Part shown: piece after piece, positions 58,590 to 64,000 of the stretch
Position numbering within the stretch: the stretch's first letter is position 1
Layout of the letters: every line of letters begins with the position of its first letter
Assembly (NCBI RefSeq): GCF_964355755.1
Contig: NC_092673.1
Span: 9,183,001-9,247,000 of the forward strand
DNA from: Antedon mediterranea
Lineage: Eukaryota > Echinodermata > Crinoidea > Comatulida > Antedonidae
DNA: 64,000 nucleotides
Direction of reading: 5' to 3'
Translations under genes and position numbers: made by a program
Notes under the pieces: generated by a model
Database searches by the model: none
What the model was told of the DNA's origin: nothing
What the model saw: only the letters and a program-made list of their open reading frames with translations

Positions 58590-60234
58590 CTCAACTTTCT
58601 TGTAAAATACAATATCACGTTGAATTCCTCCAAGTACTATGGTTTGCTTTGTGTTTAGTTGCCTGGAACTCTCACCACTCATTATGGAAACACATTGACA
58701 AACACATCCATCTGAATCCCCAACATCATTCACAACTGGTGATTCCTGACTGTAGTCTGCATTTGTTTTCGAAGTCTGAATCAATTTGTTCTCATTTGAT
58801 AATTCATCTTCAATATATTTCTTGTCTACATTTTGTCGACTTTGAAGATCTTTCATACCTGGTTTTATATCACCTGCCACATTATGTAGCATATCAACAA
58901 TACAGACTGCCTCCTTTTCTTGCAGCACTTCATGTTTAATTGATAAACTTGTATCCACAGGAGGAGTGGCACTTAAATCACGAAGTGAAGATTCTTCTAA
59001 GGAAATTGAATCTTTTGAAATTACATATTTTCCATCAGAGCAAAAACCAAGTTTGTTTGATGGTGTGTTATCAATGGAATCATTTTGTGATAATGTAAAT
59101 TTATGCATGGTCTCAAGTCTTAAATGAGGATTATTCAAATGAGGAATTTTCACAGAATAACACATCTTCTTAGGCTGTGGAATGTTTTCCTCAGGGTCAA
59201 CATGTTTTCTTTTTTCTTGGGTGGAAATTTTTTGCCACGGATCTTTTACCTGTTGTATAGAATTATTTTGTTGTTTAATGAGATGTTTTGGTTTTTCTGG
59301 TATTTTTGGTTTGTTCATATTCACATGTTTTACTTTTTTTGGCTTTTCTGGTATCTTAGGCTTTTCTGATATCTTAAATTTTCTTGGTGGTTTGCAAATG
59401 TTTTCTGCTTTAATTGGCATTTCAAATACTTTTGGCTTCAATGGTGTCTTTGGTTTTGGTACTACTGGAGATTTTTTCTGAAAAAAGGGCAAGCTAAAAA
59501 CTGATGCAGTATCTGCAACACCTGTAGCTTCCAACTTTTCCAGTAGCATTTCCTCATACATGCTGTCATGTTTTTCGAAAGATTCATCTGACAAAGAGGA
59601 TGTGGATATAAAGGAAGAATCACATAAAATAGAGTTGTCATGACCATCTATTAATTCAGGTGACATACAACTGACATAATTCAATCCGTTGGGTTCATCA
59701 GTTGGACTGGATTGCATCATGGGCAGCAGATTGGAACTGCTATTGTTAACAAAATTGGTTTTCTCTTCAACATCTTCAAATGCAGATTTCAATGATGAAG
59801 TCATTCTTACTGACTCTAAAGAGCTTTGAAATGGCTGGACTGATGTGGACGGCAAATTTGGGATTGCATTCTTGTTTATTGGTAAACTTGGGGGATTTAC
59901 TGATGGACACACTTTATCAAGAGTTAAGGATGGAACAAATTGACATTGCTTTTTAGAATTTGGATGGAGTTTTTTAATGTACAGCGAGGACGGATGCTTA
60001 AAAAGAGACTGCTTTTCAATTTCACCAATATGGACATTAGTCTTGTTAAGTTCTTGAACATTTCTTGTATCAGGCAGCGATTCCTTGGGAGTGTGCAAAT
60101 GAGTTGGAGCCATTGTCAACCTTCTCACCGAGAGAGCTGGTGTTACAGATAATGTCTGTGTAGACAAGGTCATAAGGTTTTCTGTAATGTTAGCATAAGG
60201 CTGTACAAGTAGACAAAGTTTCCCAGGTGCTTGC
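58590..60234 (-). CDS. PDZ/PH gene, large linker exon
   Basis: Acceptor 'ccttctaatag|GCAAGC' at 60235 and donor 'TTGAG|GTAATT'. It is 1645 bp and, entered with one base, reads QAPGKLCLLVQPYANITENL, which completes the last strand of the PDZ domain. It then runs 540 codons of Ser/Thr-, Lys- and Pro-rich, probably disordered protein, with repeated KPKIPEKPK motifs (about 59270-59460) that could bind SH3 domains, and a Cys-containing CVCQCV patch. It ends with TIVLGGIQRDIVFYKKVE just before the PH domain. A methionine at 60173 opens the longest ATG ORF, but the phase match upstream shows coding begins earlier. The frame beyond 58590 (to 58521) is intron. Confidence 0.85.
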
Positions 60235-60691
60235 CTATTAGAAGGAACAAAACATTATAACTTAAATTATAAATTATATACAATTGAAAAATAGACATTT
60301 ATGTAATTTGAAGACATTATCTTTATAGTAGCAGAACATCATAAAGCTGTCTATGGATTATATTTGACCATCATTAAATTCAAAATAACTTTCTCAAAAT
60401 AAAACTCATCAATCATGTTGGTTGGGTTCCATATTTTTGGCTTGATTTAGTGTCAAAATTGTCCCATTTGTGACGAATGACGAACAACAGGAACTGTAAA
60501 ACTTACAGAGTATAGCGTTTCTTAACAAATTTATTGTCATGTAAAAAGATTTTTTTCTTTCTTTTTACTTAAATAATTTTTTAAGAATTTTGCTACATAA
60601 AATAACAAAATTAAACTTAAACTAAATTTGTAAATGTTTTACATTGATCCCTTTTAAAACCTCAAGAGAAGAGATACAATTTTAAACGTAC

Positions 60692-60797
60692 GCAATGAGA
60701 TCAACAATTGTCTTGCCACTACTTCCTACAACATTGAAGCCATTCAGTTCCAAAAAAAGATCATTACATTCAAGACCAACCTTCTCAGCCGGACCAC
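60692..60797 (-). CDS. PDZ/PH gene, exon with the second half of the PDZ domain
   Basis: Acceptor 'gatgtgttttag|GTGGTCC' and donor 'ATTGC|GTACGT'. 106 bp, entered with two bases and left with two. Reads GPAEKVGLECNDLFLELNG, then FNVVGSSGKTIVDLI, the 'GGPA..aGL..gD..l.vNG..v......v..LI' core of a PDZ domain (helix A to helix B). With the next exon it finishes QAPGKLCLLVQP. The exon with the GLGF-type ligand loop must lie further right and was not found. PDZ domains bind protein C-termini; together with the PH domain this suggests a membrane-linked signalling scaffold. The family is undetermined (a RhoGEF-, RhoGAP- or RGS-type protein is possible). Confidence 0.85.
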
Positions 60798-60799
60798 CT

Positions 60800-61130
60800 A
60801 AAACACATCAAAATCATCAATTAGTTCAAGCAATTTCTGTGAAATCCTGATATAATTATACTCATCAATCTTTTTACATATTAGTAATTGAAAATTGAAT
60901 ACTTATAGACACCTGTTCAGGTAACTGATTTAACAACGTAATGTTATCTGAAATTGATTATGTAGATAACCCTTGTCATTACCATTCTTTACCAGCTAGG
61001 CCTACAGGTAATGCACTGATTCTCTATTTATATATAACCATAAAACTTTTACATGATTTTAGACAAGAATGACCTGGTTTATGTTTTAAAAGTAATATAA
61101 TTATATGCATTATTTTTACAAAACATCAAC
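60800..61130. other. AT-rich intron-like sequence
   Basis: No further exon of the PDZ gene is recognised here. Confidence 0.35.
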
Positions 61131-61135
61131 AATTG

Positions 61136-61570
61136 TAGGTCTAGTGTCTTTAATAAAATTCATATCAAGCGTCAACTTTCTATGGAGTAAAAATGATGTG
61201 TTCCATAACAAATTATTTTCCATGTGTCCTATTTTCCTTCAAATTTTAATATTTTTGTGGATAATCAATCACATGTGCTGCTAAAACTTTTATTTAGTGA
61301 CGTCTTCATGGCTAAAAATTTGAATAACATGTTTCACGTAATTTTAACTTATACAATATATTTGAATCTGTATTTATAGATCATCAGAAGGAAAGGTAAC
61401 TTTGATGGTTATAACTTATAGAAGCTGCTGAATTGTTGATAAGAATTAATGTAAAAAGTTTGTGGTGTCATCATACGTCCACATATTATATGCGGAGTTA
61501 CGACATTGGGTTAAAGACACATATGCAGTAGCTCTTCTTCTGTGGAAACTCATTTATATATTCATCACTC
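61136..61570 (-). repeat. Weakly conserved member of the 0.5-1.6 kb repeat
   Basis: 'attcatatcaag.gtcaactt' and 'agaagctgctgaat.gttgat', then 'gtggtgtcatcatacg', parallel segments of 541-1290 in the same order. The relationship is distant. Confidence 0.35.
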
Positions 61571-62280
61571 ATTCATTATCTCAATAGTTATTTTTTTAAA
61601 TAAGTAGTTGGTCGCTTTCTTGTAGATGCTTTAATTGTAGAATGTAATTATTTTGTTTATTTCTGTGCACTATTCTGGATTGACCAACTAGCATAGGTGT
61701 TTAGCACCTGTTTGGTCTTTCCTTGCCTTTTATATTTCGTTTTTTCTTTGTATTGTATTTGTATATGGCAGAAATTGAATCACATTATTGATCAGTAAAG
61801 TTATGGTAATTCTGATATTTGTCTTTTACTGCACATTATTTAAAATGTATTATAATACTGTAAGTTACTGTAGGTTATCTTAACCATTTCAATTCATCAT
61901 TCCCCATCTATTTCTATTAAATTATCTTTGATCCGTCACTGTACGGAGCACAAAAGCAATGTTGAAGCTTGTTAAAGAATATTTTTGTTTTTTCATTGTT
62001 AAGTTCTGCAAATACTGAATGTTTCGATTACCTTTCATAAGGGACCACCAGGATTTCTTTCCCTTTTGAAAATGAGAATATTGCCTGTTTCCTTAGTTGA
62101 CGACACATCGACTCAGATATATTACTGACCCTTATCACTGCCTTTGACAATAATGCTTTAGATTTTTACTTTCATTGGCTAATAAAAACTGCAACCCACA
62201 ACTCACTATACAGACAGACTTCCATTTTTATCAAGGGCATATCATTACTATGAGCCTCAATATGGTTGCTTGCCACAGAT
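61571..62280. other. Sequence without a supported gene
   Basis: A minus-strand ORF (about 62044-62180) was considered as an upstream exon of the PDZ gene and rejected. Confidence 0.3.
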
Positions 62281-62301
62281 ATTTCCTGTACAACTTATTG
62301 A

Positions 62302-62340
62302 TACTAGATGGCACGCTCGCTTCGCTCGCGTACCATCTAG
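62302..62340. repeat. Imperfect hairpin with GCTCGCTTCGCTCGC core
   Basis: 'ctagatggcacg' faces 'cgtaccatctag' around the core GCTCGCTTCGCTCGCG. A similar core, GCGAGCGAAGCGAGC, occurs at about 10831. Confidence 0.7.
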
Positions 62341-63868
62341 GTCGTGCCCACAGATGGTTCTCGAATACACAGTATTTTCCAGCGAGAAAAAAATGGAGAT
62401 TTCAAATATACGTACTGCAGGACTATAATACATTGTCGTTTACAGAAACGAATAAATATACACGATGATTTATGTAGTCAGCTAAAATTAGCATCCTGGG
62501 AATTACTTCCGAGAGAGAAACAAAATGAGTCAAATTTTTTTATTTGGACTCATTTAAACAAACCCAATTTGTGTTTTGTATGTAACATTAAGGGTTGAGG
62601 GATGGGGGAAGAAGATAGGTACAAAGAGGAAACATTTTAAAATATATTCTTATCCACTCAGTAACGAAATATTGTTTTTAATGTTTTATAGGCCTACAGT
62701 ATAAATAATATACCACTAAATACAGTAAAACATTTACGATTTAATACTTTGTTAAAACTCTCACTGTCATAGTCGATTGAAATAGTAAAGTACATGTAAC
62801 GATACACCACTACGTACGTTTATATATTTTTAAATTATTAATTAATACAAACGTTGAGAAGCAACTGTCAGTAATAACGTTTATTTATTTGTATATTATA
62901 TGTTTATAATCTAACAGTAGGGCCTACCCACACTCACAGTAATAAAGTTTATTTGTATATTTGTTTATATTATATCTAACAGTACCAACACTCACAGTAA
63001 GACATTTGCGATTCAAATTGCGATCAAAAGTGGTTAATACCTTAATACAGCATTGCAATACTATTTATGTTTATTCTCCAAGGGGGCCCATAAATCTCGC
63101 GTACCATCTAGGTCGTGCCCACAGATGGTTCTCGAATACACAGTATTTTCCAGCGAGAAAAAAATGGAGATTTCAAATGTACGTACTGCAGGACTATAAT
63201 ACATTGTCGTTTACAGAAACGAATAAATATACACGATGATTTATGTAGTCAGCTAAAATTAGCATCCTGGGAATTACTTCCGAGAGAGAAACAAAATGAG
63301 TCAAATTTTTTTATTTGGACTCATTTAAACAAACCCAATTTGTGTTTTGTATGTAACATTAAGGGTTGAGGGATGGGGGAAGAAGATAGGTACAAAGAGG
63401 AAACATTTTAAAATATATTCTTATCCACTCAGTAACAAAATATTGTTTTTAATGTTTTATAGGCCTACAGTATAAATAATATACCACTAAATACAGTAAA
63501 ACATTTACGATTTAATACTTTGTTAAAACTCTCACTGTCATAGTCGATTGAAATAGTAAAGTACATGTAATGATACACCACTACGTACGTTTATATATTT
63601 TTAAATTATTAATTAATACAAACGTTGAGAAGCAACTGTCAGTAATAACGTTTATTTATTTGTATATTATATGTTTATAATCTAACAGTAGGGCCTACCC
63701 ACACTCACAGTAATAAAGTTTATTTGTATATTTGTTTATATTATATCTAACAGTACCAACACTCACAGTAAGACATTTGCGATTCAAATTGCGATCAAAA
63801 GTGGTTAATACCTTAATACAGCATTGCAATACTATTTATGTTTATTCTCCAAGGGGGCCCATAAATCT
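62329..63868 (+). repeat. 771-bp tandem duplication, nearly identical
   Basis: 62329-63099 and 63100-63868 align end to end at an offset of 771 bp with only a few substitutions (for example atacgtactg/gtacgtactg and taacgaaa/taacaaaa). Each copy has the same 84-codon ORF (62344-62598 and 63115-63369); I do not recognise its product, and it is probably part of a mobile element. Each copy ends 'ccaagggggcccataaatc'. Confidence 0.9.
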
Positions 63869-64000
63869 AAATCTATACCTCTATGGTTAAACCAAATAAT
63901 TTGGAATGTTCCATTCATCACAAATCAATACATTTGTAAAAACGTATATTACATGTATCAAAATAGCATTTTTTAAAGAAAATCGGCCTGTCTTCAACAT
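63840..64000 (-). repeat. Repeat copy without the Harbinger-like insertion
   Basis: In reverse complement this is 'tgttgaagacaggccgattt', 'gatgaatggaacattccaaa' and then 'atgggcccccttgg', the same order as 14786-14882 plus 15555-15610 with nothing in between. It runs off the window. Confidence 0.65.

Noticed and set aside
62041-62180. Candidate upstream exon of the PDZ gene
   Set aside because: A donor-like GTAATC exists, but the phase needed to join the PDZ exon gives a peptide without the PDZ ligand loop, the acceptor lacks a pyrimidine tract and a stop lies close upstream.
1-64000. tRNA, rRNA or hammerhead ribozyme genes
   Set aside because: Looked for A/B boxes and the CTGATGA...GAAA core by eye; only one weak tRNA-like head was found and no complete RNA gene. 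A covariance-model scan would decide.

Overview
This 64 kb window is animal nuclear DNA and not prokaryotic. It is AT-rich, genes are split into small exons with GT-AG introns, there are no operons, and most of the sequence is transposable-element debris and tandem repeats. PDZ and PH coding exons, a nuclear-receptor-like exon, non-LTR retrotransposons and many short inverted-repeat elements suggest a marine invertebrate. An echinoderm or another deuterostome is my guess from general look only.

Host genes are sparse. The best supported is a minus-strand multi-exon gene at 56.3-60.8 kb. Five exons with matching splice phases give half a PDZ domain, a long Lys/Pro- and Ser-rich linker and a PH domain of the RhoGEF kind. 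A 525-bp phase-0/phase-0 exon at 13.6-14.2 kb (minus) codes a Ser-rich, Lys-rich stretch and may belong to the same or another gene. A 78-bp plus-strand exon at 17.9 kb ends in the start of a nuclear receptor first zinc finger. Position 1-117 (plus) looks like the last coding exon of a gene lying to the left.

Mobile DNA dominates. 48.1-53.2 kb holds an apparently intact LINE with a coiled-coil ORF1 and an endonuclease/reverse transcriptase ORF2 (987 codons, YADD present). Broken LINEs lie at 10.0-10.56, 25.4-27.7, 33.4-34.5, 41.2-41.9 and 57.7-58.2 kb. DNA-transposon-like elements with visible terminal inverted repeats lie at 14.36-14.75, 14.88-15.55 (PIF/Harbinger-like, TTA target duplication), 25.56-27.01 (inside a LINE, 5-bp target duplication), 40.1-40.8 and 41.55-41.64 kb. 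A foldback element spans 2.7-4.6 kb. A 744-bp solo LTR at 20.6-21.3 kb is missing from a neighbouring duplicated copy of the same locus.

The most unusual structure is at 5.1-8.73 kb. Two head-to-tail copies of a 1.6-1.8 kb non-coding element carry eleven perfect TGACGTCA palindromes, many spaced about 178 bp apart, then four tandem hairpins that share the outer stem GTTATCC/GGATAAC while their upper stems differ with pairing kept. Relatives of this element lie at about 0.5-1.6, 34.7-35.3, 37.5-37.9 and possibly 61.1-61.6 kb.

Tandem repeats include a roughly 78-unit 19/20-bp minisatellite (29.05-30.54 kb) with no stop codon in any of six frames, a 'GGACAACTACCCCC' minisatellite in two blocks (21.7-23.0 kb), an 18-bp repeat (2.1-2.45 kb) and a 771-bp near-identical tandem duplication (62.3-63.87 kb). 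The remaining stretches are AT-rich DNA in which I see no genes.
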